The notes: generated by a model from the sequence alone, not told the origin. A DNA stretch of 64,000 nucleotides from Dactylorhiza incarnata (GCA_033032865.1 JAWHQI010000757.1:62001-126000), one strand, 5' to 3'. Shown: positions 52,163 to 64,000, counted from the first letter of the stretch. Program-made: numbers and translations.

Positions 52163-55100
52163 TTAAGGATAGAATCGTTTGAGATCGTCACCGCTCCAGG
52201 TGCGCGAGATGTCTTCCCCTTCACTTGTTTGGAGACGGTAAGCCCCACTTTTTAGTACTTCTTTGATGATGAAGGGTCCGGCCCAATTAGGTTCTAGTTT
52301 TCCGACGTTGCCAGACCTGGCCGCAGCATCCACCTTCTTTAGTACTAAATCCCCGACTGCAAATTGTTTCACTCTGACATTCTTGTCGAAATATTTTGCA
52401 ATTCTCCTTTTAACTTCCTCCTGTCTGATTGTTGCCTCATCCTGAAGTTCTTCGATCAGATCTAGGCTATACTTGATAGCCTCATCATTTTCATCTATCC
52501 ATGATTCTCCTCCTTCTTTGGCGTAGACAACCCTTGGAGTGACCACCTCAAACTCCACAGGAACAACAGCCTCCGAGCCATGAGATAATTTGAATGGTGT
52601 CTCCCCTGTAGCTGAGGATGGGGTAGTACGAAGAGTCCAAAGGATGGAAGGAAGCTGGTCCGCCCAATTTCCTTTTTGATTTAAGACTCTTTTCATCAAG
52701 AGCTGTCAGATTCGCCTGTTTGCTGCTTCTACTTGTCCATTGGTTCTTGGATGATGTACCGAGGCAAACCGAAGATCAATTCCGACCTGATCACAAAAGC
52801 TTATCATCTCCGGATTATTGAACTGTGGGCTAACGCTATTCCATGCCGGCAGACTATTTCTCCCCAAACGAAGTTTCTGACGATTTGGGTAGTAGTTTTT
52901 GCTAATGCTTTGGCCTCAATCCACTTACTAAAATAGTCGATCATCACAATGATAAAACGACGTTGACCACTGGCTATTGGAAAAGGTCCCATAAGATCCA
53001 TTCCCCATACTGCAAAAGGCCACGACGCAGTTATTGATCTGAGTGACTGAGCAGGCAAATACTGAAGAGGAGCGAACTTTTGGCACTACACACACCGCTT
53101 GGCAAATGCTTCAGCATCCTTTCTCATAGTCGGCCAAAAATATCCTTGCCGCAAGATCCTTTTTTCCAAGGTTTTTGCCCCTGAATGGCTACCACATTCC
53201 CCAGAATGAACTTCCTGAAGTACGATAGGGATCTCTTCTTCTGAAACACATCGTGCTGAGGGGGAAATCAAAGTTTTTCTGTAGAGAACTCCTACTATTA
53301 GATAATAATATGCCGCCTTCCTTTTGAATCTTCTCCGATCTTTGATGGAATGGTGGAACTCCCCCTTTGATAGGAATAGCTCGTAAGGATCCTTCCATGA
53401 AGGATTATGATCAATTTGCATGAGTTCTGCCTCATCTATTGCCGGATGAAAGAGTTCAAAGGTCACTCCCCCTGATGGAAGACCGAACTTCGACAATTCA
53501 TCTGCCTCCTCATTTTGCGTTCTTGGGATGTGCTTGATAATAAATGACTTGAATCTTCCGATTTCCTTTTTGCCTAATAGCAGATATTTTTGCAAAATCG
53601 GCTCCCTTGTCTCATAATTTCCCAAGACCTGGGAGGCCATCACCAGTGAGTCGGTTCTAACATGTACATATTCTATGCCCAACTCTTTCGCAAGCCTTAG
53701 CCCAGCCAGAAGTGCTTCATATTCTGTCTGGTTATTTGTAACTGGGAAGAAGAACTTGATAGCTTGCTCCAGCCTGATGCCATTTGGGCTGATCAATACC
53801 ACTCCGGCTCCCACGGAGTTTCTGCCAGAAGCCCCATCCACGTAAATGATCCAAGCCAAAGGAGATTGTACTATCTGTTCGGAACCAAGCTCTGTTGTAT
53901 CTACTAAGAAGTCAGCCAGGATTTGCGCCTTGATTGCTGTTCGAGGGATGTATGATATTTCGAATTCGCTTAGTTCAATAGCCCATTTCACCAACCTCCC
54001 TGAATGTTCTGGCTTTTCAAGAATATTTTTCAAAGGATGATCTGTAATAACTTGGACGGAATGAGCCTGGAAATAAGGACGGAGTTTTCGCGCAGACATA
54101 ACCAAAGCCAAGGCCAGTTTCTCCAGGATCGAATATCTGGTTTCTGCATCTTTAAGGACGTGGCTGACATAGTATATTGGAAACTGCCTCTTCTTTTCCT
54201 CCCGAACGAGGACAGAACTTACGGCATCTGGCCCAACTCCCAGATATAAGAATAGCATTTCTCCCTCACGGGGGCTTTGGAGTAGTGGAGTCGAGGTTAA
54301 CTGTTCCTTTAGCTGCTCGAATGCCTTATTACACTCCTCACTCCATTCGAACTTTGATCCTCCTCGCAGTATTTTAAAGAATGGGGCACTTTTATCTCCG
54401 GATTTGGAGATAAACCTGCTCAATCCTGCCAATCTCCCCCCGAGCTGCTGAACTTCTTTGGTATTTCGAGGAGGGCTCATATCAAGGATGGCCTTCACCT
54501 TATCTGGATTTGGTGCAAGGCCATAAGGAGTTAAGAGATGCCCCAGAAATTTCCCTTTGCTTGCCCCAAACACACATTTTAATGGGTTTAATTTTAACCT
54601 GAACCTCCGTAGAGTAGCGAACGTCTCTACGAGGTCTTTCAAGTGTAATGAGAATGTTTTACTTTTTAGAAGAAGGTCATCAACGTAAACTTCGAGATTC
54701 CTGGCTTTTTGATGTTTAAAGACGGTATCCATCATTCTTTGGTATGTTGCGTCCGCGTTTTTAAGACCGAAGGGCATTACGAGATAGCAATAACATCCAT
54801 CGTTTGTGATAAACGAGGTATGCGGGATGTCAGGTTTGTGCATTTTAATTTGATGATATCCGGAGAAGGCATCGAGGAAACTCATAAAACCATACCCAAC
54901 CGCGGAATCAACTAAGACATCTATCCGAGGCAAAGGGTAGCAATCTTTAGGGCACGCTTTATTAAGTTTGGTGAAGTCCACGCACATGCGCCACTTCCCA
55001 CCAGATTTCTTAACCATTACAACATTCGACATCCACGTGGGATATTGAATCTCAGAAATGAAACCCGCTTTTAGGAGTTTGGAAACCTCCTCTCTGATGG

Positions 55101-57778
55101 GCAACGCCAGCTTAGTCGCCACTTCTCTCTTCTTTTGCTGGACGGGCTTGAACTCAGGAGATACGTTTAGATGATGACAAGCCACGTCTGGATCCACTCC
55201 TGGCATATCCTCCGCTGACCAAGCGAAGATATCCAGATTCCCCAACAGACAGGAGATTAGCTCCACTTTCTCCTCTTCTGACAACTCAGCATTGATGACC
55301 AGCTTCTTTTCTGCCCCCTCAGCAATAGGAACTTCTTGGGTCGCTTGGGCAGGTTCCAAGTGAGCCCCTTCTCGATCTTTTCCTTCCTCGGCGGCCTCTG
55401 GAGACTCAGCAACCTCCAAAACCTCATCCATGATCTTGGGAAGTGGAGCGTCGGTGACCATGTTGACAGTTCGGACGTAGCACTCCCGAGCCACCTTTGG
55501 GTTGCTCCTGACCCGATACTGCTTTCCTTCGGCTGCGAACTTGAGGGCAAGGTGAAAGGTAGACACTACTGCACTATATGCATTGAAAATCGGCCTCCCG
55601 AAGATAGCACAGTAGTTGCTCGAGGCATCTACTACCACAAAATTGATTAACTTTATTACTCCTCCGAGAGAGACCAGGAGTTTTACTGAGCCCTCTACTT
55701 CCTTCCTCTCCCCAGAAAAAACCATAGAGGGGCCTGTCGGTGGAAAGCAAAGGCTTTCCGGTCTTCAGGGCCTCGAAAGTCGGGCGGAAAAGGAGATTGA
55801 CCGAGCTGCCAGTATCAATCAGAATCTTGTGGACTGTATAGTTTTCGATGACGGCCTTGATAACCACCGCATCATCGAAAGGATTAGCATTGGGGGGAAG
55901 GTCATCCTGACCAAACGTGACAATAGTACTTTCGGGAGGAGAACTTGTAGTGGCGGCCACTTCCTGCTTTAGAACCCTCGCAATGCTGGATTTACGAGAT
56001 GATTCCGCTCCGGTTCCTCCATGAATACAATAGATGTCCCCTAAGGGGCCCACATCATTGACTTCAACGCATTCGGTAGAAGGATGGATGTCACCATAGC
56101 AGCCGGCGTCTTCGACGTCGGCACACTCCCAGGTTACTTCTACTGTTTCCTTCTCTTTTTTCTTCTCGGCGGTTGGCTCAGCAATTGCATCTTTCCGAAT
56201 CAATCCCCGGAGCTTTCCCTCTCCAAGGAGTCTCTCTATAAGCAAACGAAGAGCTCGACAGTCTTCGGTTAGATGTCCCCCTTCTTTATGATATTCACAA
56301 TAAAGGTTCGGATTTCGACTGTGGATATCCGACTTTAGAGGAGCAGGCCTTTTGAAACCTGACCTCTTTTGTAGAATCTGGACCACTTCGTCCATGGTGA
56401 CATTTAGGGGAGTGAATGACTCTTGCGAATCATCGTATTGGGTTGATGGAACGACTGGAGGTGGCTGCGCGGCATACTGTTGTAAATATACCGGCATGAT
56501 TTGCGGAAGGGGAGCGGATGGAGCGGGAGCGACGGCCAACGGTGGTTTCTGATCTTGAAACCGCTGATGGCCCATAAATGGTTGCTTATTTTTGTAGTTC
56601 CTCCCCCTTTGGGAACGGGGTTCAAAGTGGGACTGATTCGATGGTGGATGATGGAAGGATGGATTTGACTGTTCCTTGTTGCTTACCAGCTTCGCGACGT
56701 AGTCTGGATTGCTCTTCTCTCCTCTGATAAACATATTCGCCAAACTTATCATTTCCTGATAAGTCTTAGGCTCCCTTATATTTGCTTCGAACTTTAGGGG
56801 GCCCTCTCTTAGGCCATGGATGAGGGCAACCCTATACAGCTCCGGGTCCACGTTTTGGACTTCCATGATCTCTTTCTGGAAGCGGTCCACAAAACGAGCC
56901 CACGTCTCGTTTTCTCGTTGTTTTATATCGAAAAGGGCCGCCGGGCCACTCTTTCTCTTCCTTGAGGTAGAGAATCTCAGCAGAAATTCTCTTCGCAGCT
57001 CCGCGAAACAACGGATCGACCTGGGGTGCAAACCGTAAAACCATTCCCTCGCTTGTCCTTCAAAGGAGGTTACAACAAGCTTGCACTTAGTTGCATCAGT
57101 TAAGGTTCTGAGAGCAGTGGCTGACTCAAAAGCTTGTAAATGAACCGTGGGATCAATCTCCCCATTGAAAGCTGGCAGACGAGGTTCCCTGAAATTATTA
57201 GGGGCAGGCTCCCCTCTGACTTCGTCCACAAAGGGAGAAGTTTCTTCCATATCTTCATACAGAGGAGCAGGGTAATAAGCCGCCGGAGCTGCGGCTATTC
57301 GCGTACAAGCCGCCTGATAAGAAGACCGGGCACCAGCTTCTGGCGGGTAGGAGTGATGAATAGGAACTTCAGGCGGGTAGGAGAGACGGGTCGCGCCCTC
57401 CTGCGGGTAAGAAAGGCGGGCAGCATGAGAAGCCGCCCCCTGGAAATCAAGGGCCCGGGCCAGCATGCTGTGCGCGGCTTCCTGATAGAAGCTTTGCCTA
57501 GCCGCAAAGCCTTCTTGCTGGGGCTGGAAGTTAGCGGCTTGTGGTAGCGGGTAAGGAGGAGGTGGAGGAGGGACCGGGGTCACCGCCTGATTAGCCGCGG
57601 CTTGTTGTGGAACTAGCCGCTCGGTTAGCATCGCTAAAGTCTGACTGATCGCTTCAAGTCGCTGATCAGTGGCCCTCTGAGCCGGCTCGACTTCTCTCCT
57701 GGATTGCTCCAAGGCTTCCCACAAAGATTCCTCGCTGTGATCGGAGCGGTCTCCAGGGGGGAACTGACGGTCTGACAT
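52163..57778 (-). pseudogene. gag-pol: TE4 gag-pol with several lesions including loss of an integrase catalytic Asp
   Basis: The ATG at 57778 (MSDRQFPPGDRSDH) parallels TE5. Gag domain, CEYHKEGGHLTEDC knuckle and protease (ILIDTGSSVNLLFR) are in frame. One extra T in GGTTTTTTCTGG near 55725 ends the first frame. The second frame runs to 53086 through RT (YVDDLLLKSKTFSLHLKD), both RNase H domains and the integrase zinc region. It meets TAG for Gln in RCVQC at 53086-53088. About 19 bases are missing near 52829, shifting the frame and removing the TDN of TDNGPQF, the second catalytic Asp. A TGA lies at 52706-52708. The C-terminal GPF module and RFYP end are intact. Confidence 0.93.
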
Positions 57779-57830
57779 TATGGCGAAAAGGATTTCACCG
57801 ACAATCCGCGATCTGAAGGTCGCGTGTTTC
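57779..57830 (-). other. TE4 5' leader with candidate primer-binding site
   Basis: 52 bases between LTR and gag ATG. The - strand starts GAAACACGCGACC, as in TE5, and continues TTCAGATCGCGG. It is conserved across subfamilies and has no TGG start. Confidence 0.5.
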
Positions 57831-58604
57831 TGTTGAGTCCGAAATCGCACCTCTGAAGGAAAACCGGAGGCTGCGGGTTGCCGATTACTTTTTGGGTAGA
57901 AGGATGAGACCGCTAGCAGCGGTCAAGGCCAGACTTCGCCCGCCGCGACAAATGCCACTCCTGCGACGGGCTTTCCTTTGATTAGAAAGAAGTTGTTACA
58001 GCGGGCTGCAAGTGCAGGAAAAGAGAAAGTCGGCCGGTCAGACAGTCCGCAAGACGAGAGACTCGAGTCCGCAGCTCAAACAAGCGAGCTCCTAGATTCG
58101 ATTGTGCGTCCCTTGGGAATAGTGTCGCCCCCTATTTATAGGCTCGGGGGCCTGCCCGAGCGGGCAGGGATAAAATAACCGCCTGCCCGGGTACAGGAGA
58201 AACGGGCAGGCGGTGACGGGATACACAAAGAAGGAAAGAAGGAAGTCGCGCGGCTTGGCGGCTTGCCCTTCCGACTTGTCTGGCCAGAAGCTAAAGATGA
58301 TGCTGCCAAGGCGACGATGCTACCCGCTCGGTCTCTGCCTTGGTACCGCGACTTGTTCTTTGACTTTGGACCTTGGCTTGTCTCCATGGCATAAACCGCG
58401 CGACCTCCGACTTGAGATCGCGACTTGCCCTGTTGGACCCTTGGATTACCTTTGGTTCTTGGAGGCGGGCTGAATTATTCCAGACCGCCCGGCCTGTGCT
58501 TTGCTGGTGTTGATGGACCTTGTATAACCTGAGCTAGGCGACTTGGATCCGCAAACCGCACGGTCTGCGAGTAATCCTCTTGGAGGCGGTTTCCCGGGTA
58601 AACA
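57831..58604 (-). repeat. TE4 5' LTR (774 bp, reverse orientation)
   Basis: On the + strand TGTTGAGTCCG ... TTTCCCGGGTAAACA, followed by AGCGG. The reverse-strand TATA box is seen as CTATTTATAGG near 58132, with CCTGCCCG/CGGGCAGG inverted repeats beside it. Confidence 0.95.
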
Positions 58605-58609
58605 AGCGG

Positions 58610-58970
58610 GTCTTCTGAAATCCGGTCTCTTCTAGAGAATCTGGACGACTTCGTCCATAGTAACATTAAGTGGAGTGAATGACTCTTGCGAGTCATCATA
58701 CTTGGTGGATGGAGCACCTGATGGTGGCTGCGCAGCATACTGTGGCAGGTATACCGGCATGATCTGTAGAAGAGGGACGGATGGAGCGGGTGCGATGACC
58801 AACGGTGGTTTCTGATCTTGAAACCGTTGATGGCCCATGAATGCTTGTTTATGTTTGTAATTTCTCCCCATTTGGGAAAGGGGCTCAAAGTGGGATTGGT
58901 TTGGTGGTGGATGATGGAAGGATTGATTAGACTGCTCCTTGTCGCTCACTAGCTTTGCGACGTAGCCAGG
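58610..58970 (-). pseudogene. gag: TE3 gag fragment between TE4 and TE6
   Basis: On the - strand the frame reads SDKEQSNQSFHHPP, GHQRFQDQKPPL, MPVYLPQYAAQPP and SFTPLNVTMDEVVQIL. This is the linker between the gag domain and the zinc knuckle of TE5 and TE4. A stop follows VVQIL near 58632. The next residues of the protein lie at 31391 and below. TE6 cuts it upstream at 58970; CCAGG (58966-58970) should be half of TE6's target duplication. Confidence 0.9.
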
Positions 58971-59736
58971 TGTTGAGTCCGAAATCGCACCTCCGAAGAA
59001 AATCGGAGGCTGCGGGTTGCCGGTTACTTTTTAGGTGAGGAAAATGGGACCGCTAGCAGCGGTCGAGGCCAGACTTCGCCCGTCACGGCGAATGCCACTC
59101 CTGTGACGGGCTTTCCTTTGATTAAAATGAGGCGGTTACAAATGCAGGCAAAGAGAAGTCGGTCGGTCTGACAATCCGCAAGACGGGAAACTCGAGTCCG
59201 CAGCTCAAACAAGCGAGCTCCTAGATTCGAGAGTGCGTGTCTTGGTAACAGTGCCGCCCCCTATATATAGGCTTGGGGGCCTGCCCGAATGGGCAGGGAT
59301 AAAATAACCGCCTGCCCGGGTACAGGAGAAACGGGCAGGCGGTGACGGGATACACAAAGAAGAAAAAAAAGAAGCCGCGCGGATCGGCGGCTTGCCCTTT
59401 CGACTTGTCTGACCAGAGGCTGAGAATGACGCGACCAAGGCGACGATGCAATCTGGGCGGTCTTCGTCTTGAGACCGCGGCTTGTTCTTTGATCCCGAAC
59501 CTTGGCTTGTCTCTATGGCACAATCCGCCCGGTCTTTGACTTGAGACCGCGACTTGTCCTGTTGGACTTGGGCCTGGATTATCCTTAGTACTTGAGGGCG
59601 ATCTGAATTATGTCAGTCCGCCCGGCCAGTGCTAGTTGGTATTGATGGACCTTGTTTAACCTGAGCCGGGCGACTTGGATCCTCAAACCGTACGGTCTGC
59701 GAGTAATCCTCTTGAAAGCGGTCTCCCGGGTAAACA
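58971..59736 (-). repeat. TE6 3' LTR (766 bp, reverse orientation)
   Basis: TGTTGAGTCCGAAATCGC ... CTCCCGGGTAAACA on the + strand, of the TE4 type. The TATA box is slightly changed (CCTATATATAGG near 59261). Confidence 0.94.
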
Positions 59737-59821
59737 TAATCCCCAGATATTTTTAAATTTCCGAGAAGATTTCGAAAATATCAGTGCTAGCCGGAGACCG
59801 CGCCGATTTCACCCTGTTAGC

Positions 59822-59828
59822 TATAAAT
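59822..59828 (+). promoter_or_regulatory. TE6 ORF-A TATA box
   Basis: TATAAAT begins 104 bp before the ATG at 59926. The leader CACTACTCGCCTATCGCGGTT follows. Confidence 0.6.
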
Positions 59829-59925
59829 GTTCCAGGACCTTCTATTCTGGCATAACTCCATTGCTATCACGAGTCACTACTCGCCTATCGCGGTTAGGAC
59901 TTTCGGGTTGAATAGCCCGAAAAGG

Positions 59926-61948
59926 ATGGTGGATTTAATGGCCCAGCTCGAAGTTCTTGAGAAACCCAGAAAAAACCGCGAGAGAGACCTCTCGAAAGAT
60001 AAGAGGAAGAAAAAGGCGACGCGGCCTGATAAGATAGTAACAATTGCTTCCACGAGTAAGCCGACCGACCCGCCTGCCGGGCTGGCAATTGACTTATCAA
60101 AAAAGGAGGCGAATAAGCCAACCGACCTGCTTCCTGAGCAGACGGTCGACTTGTCGAGCCCACCCCCAGTTGATCCCCCAACCTTCTCTGAAAAAGGCAA
60201 CAAGCCGCCTCCCCCGCCGGATAAGACAGACTTGGAGACCGTCGCCCCGAAGAGCGGCGGTGATGAGTCTTTTAAGATGGAGGTCACCCCGTCCGGCGTT
60301 TTTCATCTAAAAATAAGAGATGAAGCGGGGGAGGCAGTTGACTCCCCCAAGCCGAGCGACCAGCAAGCTTTAGTCGTCGACATCGAGGATAGCCCGGAAA
60401 AGCCGGCCGCCCTGAAGTCGAAAAAGAGGAAGGAGGAGTCCGCGGCGGACAGGCTTCTGAAGAAGATGAAGAGGCTAAAGGCCAAGAACAATGCAGCGTC
60501 TGGGAGACCGAAAGCGGACAGCCTGCAAGGCAAGTCGCGCGAGAATGAAGTCTCGGAGGGCGTGGTTACTCCCTCCCCCCAGGCGAAAGACCAGGCTCCT
60601 GTCGACGCTCATAGCATCTCTATAAGTGACATCCTTAGGGATTTTGATTCCCTTCAGAAGTAAGACGATCAGCTGAGAACTTCTTCTGAACTACAGGCTG
60701 CCAACCCGCCCGAAGAGAAAAGAGCCGCCCTGTCTGAGGATGTGACCAGCCTTAAGGAGGCCATCCTTCCTAAGGTTGCGACCAGCACTAAGGTGACCGA
60801 AAAAAACCGTACCGGCACCCGAAGATACCGTGATGACAGGTCTGCGGTTTATGCAGGTGAAGGCGGAGCGAGTAAGAGATCAACTTTCTAGGCCGCCACC
60901 GCCGCCACCCAACCTTCTGCTGCAAGGTAAAAAGGAAGCGGGTTACCTCCCCGTTCGTTTTTTCAAGCCGCGGCCCCGAAACAAGTCGCGCGCTTTGTTG
61001 TTAAACCCGTCGCCCAGCTTCTTTCCCTCCGCCGCTCAACTTTCTGCTGCTAAGCGGAGGCAAAGCGAGAGATCGTGGAGAGAACAACGCCGAAAGTTTG
61101 ATACCGAGCAGGCAAGGCCACCTGTCCGCCCGAATTCAACCCGAACCGTCGCGGCTTGTAAGCGAGGAAGTTTCGAAGAGAGTGATCTCCTTTTGAACAC
61201 TTTCTGACTGCTTTTTCTTATTGCAGATGATCGTGACTCTATTCCGAAGCCGGGCGAGCTGGTGTCTTATCTCCCTCCGCTTGATCCGCTTTTGTCGGGA
61301 TCCCGGGTTGTACCAGATACCCGGATGGAGGATGAGATGGGCCGGCTTCAAAGGAATCTTGAAACTCTTTCAAAGCAGTTGAGGGCCCTTGAGGAGAGGG
61401 AGAAGACCGCTCAAGAAGAAAAGATTGCATTGCGAGCAGAACTGGAGGCTGAAAGGAAAGAGAGCCGGGCTATACTGGAGACCGAGCGGAGAGAGCGCCG
61501 AGAAAAGGAAAAAATGTAGCAAGATCAGGTGGCCGCACTGACCACCCGGGTTGATCGTGGAAAGAAGGAGATGCAGAAGCTTGAAGCGGACTGCGCTTAT
61601 TATCGAGATAAATATCTTCTTTTGTCGAGGGAGATCGGCGGAAGCCGACGTCCCCTTAATGCTGCTGATGAAGGTCGGGGTAGATCACGCCGCCAGGATG
61701 CTGGGACGAGCTCGTCTCTTCCAGCGGCCGGGACGATCCGACATATTGCTCATGCGGATGAGCCCGCAACGGCCCTGCCTACACGTGTGATTCCAGCGGC
61801 GCGGGTAGAGAGGGATGCCGCGCGGCTTCATAGTATGATCAATCACCTTAATCACGGCATGAACCAAATGCAAGGGACAATTCTCCAGATAGGCGACCAA
61901 GTCGCGCGGCTTCATAGGGAAGATTCACCGAGTGATGCCCGCAAATGA
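59926..61948 (+). pseudogene. TE6 ORF-A, two exons, three lesions
   Basis: It starts MVDLMAQLEVLEKPRKN and has KMEVTPSGVFHLKIRDE, ADRLLKKMKRLKAKN, PVRFFKPRPRNKSR and the end QVARLHREDSPSDARK. Lesions are TAA at 60661-60663 (CAA in TE4), an extra A in an A-run near 60803 and TAG at 61517-61519 (CAG in TE4). Exon 1 ends at 61157 (GCTT|GTAAGCG), the 69-bp intron ends TTATTGCAG, and exon 2 starts at 61227. Confidence 0.83.
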
Positions 61949-62265
61949 TGAGTGATTTTAAGATCTTTGTCTGTAATAATATTTTTATTCGGTCCTTTGG
62001 ACAACTGTTTGAACTTGATTTCATGATATTTGGTCTATTTTCCAGGCCGCGAGGTCTGAGTTTTTTGAATTTTATTTCATATTTGTGTTGAATGTCGATT
62101 GATGCCTATGGATTACTTCATAAGCTGATCGGCTTCTTTCCGCGCTTTTCTAATTCGCTTGCTTGGATTGTACTTGTCTTGGTAATTCTTTTGTGGCTAT
62201 GTACCCGCGCGGGTTGATTGGTCTAGCCGTGATTTGACCCTTGCTAAGCGCAGATCAGCCGTCCC
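61949..62265 (+). other. TE6 ORF-A to ORF-B intergenic stretch
   Basis: No gene is seen. T-rich ORF-A tail, then GTACCCGCGCGGGTTGATTGG and CTAGCCGTGATTTGACCC, which are also found before TE4 ORF-B. Confidence 0.5.
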
Positions 62266-62274
62266 TATAAGTAG
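62266..62274 (+). promoter_or_regulatory. TE6 ORF-B TATA box
   Basis: TATAAGTAG, 44 bp before the ATG at 62310, as in TE4. Confidence 0.65.
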
Positions 62275-62309
62275 CGCCCTCTCGAAAGTCTTCTTACCAA
62301 AACTTCAAG

Positions 62310-64000
62310 ATGGGAGCAAAGCGCCAGCCGAAGCGACCTGCGAAGACGTCTGCTACCCGCTCTGAAGCCGCTGTGGCCTTTCACTCAGCAGACCTTGATG
62401 AGTGTCGTTTGACAAAAGCCGAACTGGACGAATTCGTTGAAAAACATATGACTGATAGCCCGCTGCTCGCGCAGCTTCCGCTCCGTGACGAGCGGATGAA
62501 TTCTTCTGGCCCAAACCAAATCGCGATCCCAATCGACCATTTCGATTGCGGATTTAAGTTCCCGATTTCGATCGAGCTCGCCATGGTCTTTGACCATTAT
62601 GGAGTTGTACCCGGCCAAATCTCTCCTAACTCGATGGCCGGGATTTGCAGCTTCATCTCCTACCTGCGGTCTGAGAGAGTCCGCTTCTCTATGGACCTTT
62701 TCAGGAAGATATTCTCGGTGAGGGCTATCTCAGACTCCGAGTCGAATATCTTCAAAGGCCACCTCTACTTCAGCTGCCGCGGGTTGAAGATGGTTAACCT
62801 TGCGAATAAGGTCACAGCCTGGTCGGAGAGGTACTTGATCTTCGAAGGCCAACTTGGCCTGTTGAACCTGAATCCGCAAGTGCGGCCGGAGGAGGCCTTT
62901 CAACAGGTCGCAATAAGCGAGGTCGAGAAGAAAACCTGCAAGCTTCTCGAGGATGAGCGGCTTAACGTAAGTTACTACATCCCGCTACTTGCCAAGCTAG
63001 AGAACGTTCGGCCTGAAGATAGTAAGTTTTCCTTTAACCCGTTTCCGACTTCAATAATTACCGCTCGGTCATTTGTGTTGACCCTTTCCTCTTTCTTGTA
63101 GCCGAAGCCGTTGTCCCTGCTAATAAGTAGGTCAGCCCGGCCGGTTTAATCTTAACTCAAACGGAGAAGAGAAAAAGACAAGTCAGGAACAAGCCGCTGC
63201 CATCCGACGGGGAGGATTCGGCCTCTTCGGGCGACTTTTCTGCCCTTCGTTCCTTCAGCAAGGTGAAGGATTTAAAAGGCCGCGCGGTCTTGGCATGGCA
63301 TCCGGATGGTGATGGTGTTCAAGTCTCTACCGCGCTCCCCCATTGGACGAATGAGAAGTCGGGCCGGCATGCCGAGGCCGCTAGTATTGCCATGTTCGGC
63401 CGACGGAACTTCAGGAGGCTGAGGAGGATTCCCGAGGAAGAGCTCGCCAGGGAGGCCGCACGGGTTGGTGCCGAGAGCCTCATTACCAATGTCTTTATGG
63501 GAATGACCTTCAAAAGGTTGATTAGAGCAAATGATCACCTAGAGAAGGAAATTGCCAAATTGAAGAATGAGAATGTGCGTCTAAAGGAAGCCGAGTTGGT
63601 AAGTTATCACCTGGCCAGCCGTCCTTCTGAATTTCTCAAACCGCGCGGTCTCTTACCTTACTCTTTTTTGCAGGCAAAGTATGATGAAACCGATCCGGTT
63701 TATCAACAGGAACTTTTCCCTCATGTCGCCGAGGGAATCGACAATGCTTTTAACCGCCTGCGGGAGCTCAAAGCGTTCGCACCTGGTTTCGAGCATTTTA
63801 CCTTCTCAGACGCCTACCCGATTTTGCAAAAGAAGTTAGAGAAGATCAGGCGAAAAGCCAAAGGAAAGAACAAAGCCGATGGATCCAGTTCAGAGGAGAG
63901 CGACGACGGGGATTATGAGGCTGAAGAACCCGCAGCGGCTAAGAGTGGTGAGAGTGGCTCGGAGTCTGAATCCAGCTATTCCGAAGAAGAGGCTGAGCGC
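62310..64000 (+). pseudogene. TE6 ORF-B, cut by the window end, one nonsense codon
   Basis: Exon 1 is 62310-63021 (712 bases, MGAKRQPKRPAKTS, core FDHYGVVPGQISPNS). Intron 1 is 63022-63101 (GTAAGTTT...TTCTTGTAG). Exon 2 is 63102-63598 (497 bases) with TAG at 63128-63130 where TE4 has CCG. Intron 2 is 63599-63673 (GTAAGTTA...TTTTTTGCAG). Exon 3 starts AKYDETDPVYQQELFPHVAE at 63674 and is in its acidic Ser-rich tail when the window ends. Confidence 0.85.

Larger units (their letters stand above)
31392..58604 (-). mobile_element. TE4: complete Tat element inserted in TE3 gag, itself split by TE5
   Basis: The flanking duplication AGCGG is at 31387-31391 and 58605-58609. The 3' LTR is at the left (31392-31937 plus 45594-45825), ORF-A and ORF-B on the + strand (46015-50199), gag-pol on the - strand (57778-52163), and the 5' LTR at 57831-58604. 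Without TE5 and the duplicated CTTGG it is about 13.56 kb. The LTRs differ at roughly 20 positions by eye. Confidence 0.95.
58971..64000 (-). mobile_element. TE6: Tat element inserted in TE3 gag, runs out of the window
   Basis: The 3' LTR (58971-59736), polypurine complement, ORF-A (59926-61948) and the start of ORF-B (62310-64000) lie on the + strand in the same order as in TE4, its closest relative here. gag-pol and the 5' LTR would be to the right. Confidence 0.93.

Noticed and set aside
1..64000. Host protein-coding genes, rRNA or tRNA genes
   Set aside because: Every long open frame could be assigned to a retrotransposon gene, its shadow frame, an LTR or satellite. No host family motif was recognised.

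Overview
The window is plant nuclear DNA, almost certainly heterochromatin of a flowering plant. It holds no recognisable host gene. Everything readable is either a Ty3/gypsy LTR retrotransposon of the Tat/Retand type or a satellite array. The Tat assignment rests on a gag-protease-RT-RNase H-second (archaeal-type) RNase H-integrase order, 5-bp target duplications, LTRs of about 770-836 bp and extra genes between pol and the 3' LTR. I could not identify the species.

Layout, with names used below. TE1 (+ strand, 1-13795; its 5' end lies outside the window) has pol at 1-2313 and a 3' LTR at 12960-13795. It is interrupted by TE2 (- strand, 3269-7252), a fragment with one LTR and part of the interior. 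At 13796-19458 lies a satellite of about 180-bp monomers in an approximately 1163-bp higher-order unit, split by a solo LTR (16122-16957) flanked by TTACC. TE3 (- strand, from 19459 to beyond the window) is the oldest host of a nest. Its gag was hit by TE4 (- strand, 31392-58604, target duplication AGCGG) and by TE6 (- strand, from 58971 to beyond the window). TE4's own 3' LTR was then hit by TE5 (+ strand, 31938-45588, target duplication CTTGG). TE5 is the youngest element: its two 835-bp LTRs differ at about two positions by eye. The two TE4 LTRs differ at roughly 20.

Each element has two layers. On the sense strand are a very short leader, gag-pol, a conserved non-coding block, a cassette of hairpins with constant loops, and a variable repeat-rich stretch. 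On the opposite strand, running inward from the 3' LTR, are two further genes. ORF-A is coiled-coil and nuclear-looking, with two exons. ORF-B has a domain like the Pfam 'putative gypsy type transposon' family (PF04195) and an acidic Ser-rich tail, with three exons. Both genes have TATA boxes at fixed spacing (about 103-108 bp and 34-44 bp before the ATG). Exon lengths and phases agree across five or six copies, with introns of about 70-100 bp.

No copy is fully intact. TE5 has a one-base frameshift in RT and another in ORF-B, but an open ORF-A. TE1 has an open ORF-B once its introns are removed. TE3, TE4 and TE6 carry several stops and frameshifts. The most unusual systems here are the antisense gene pair, the hairpin cassette, and a palindromic word (RACCGNGCGGTY-like) scattered through LTRs, introns and spacers.
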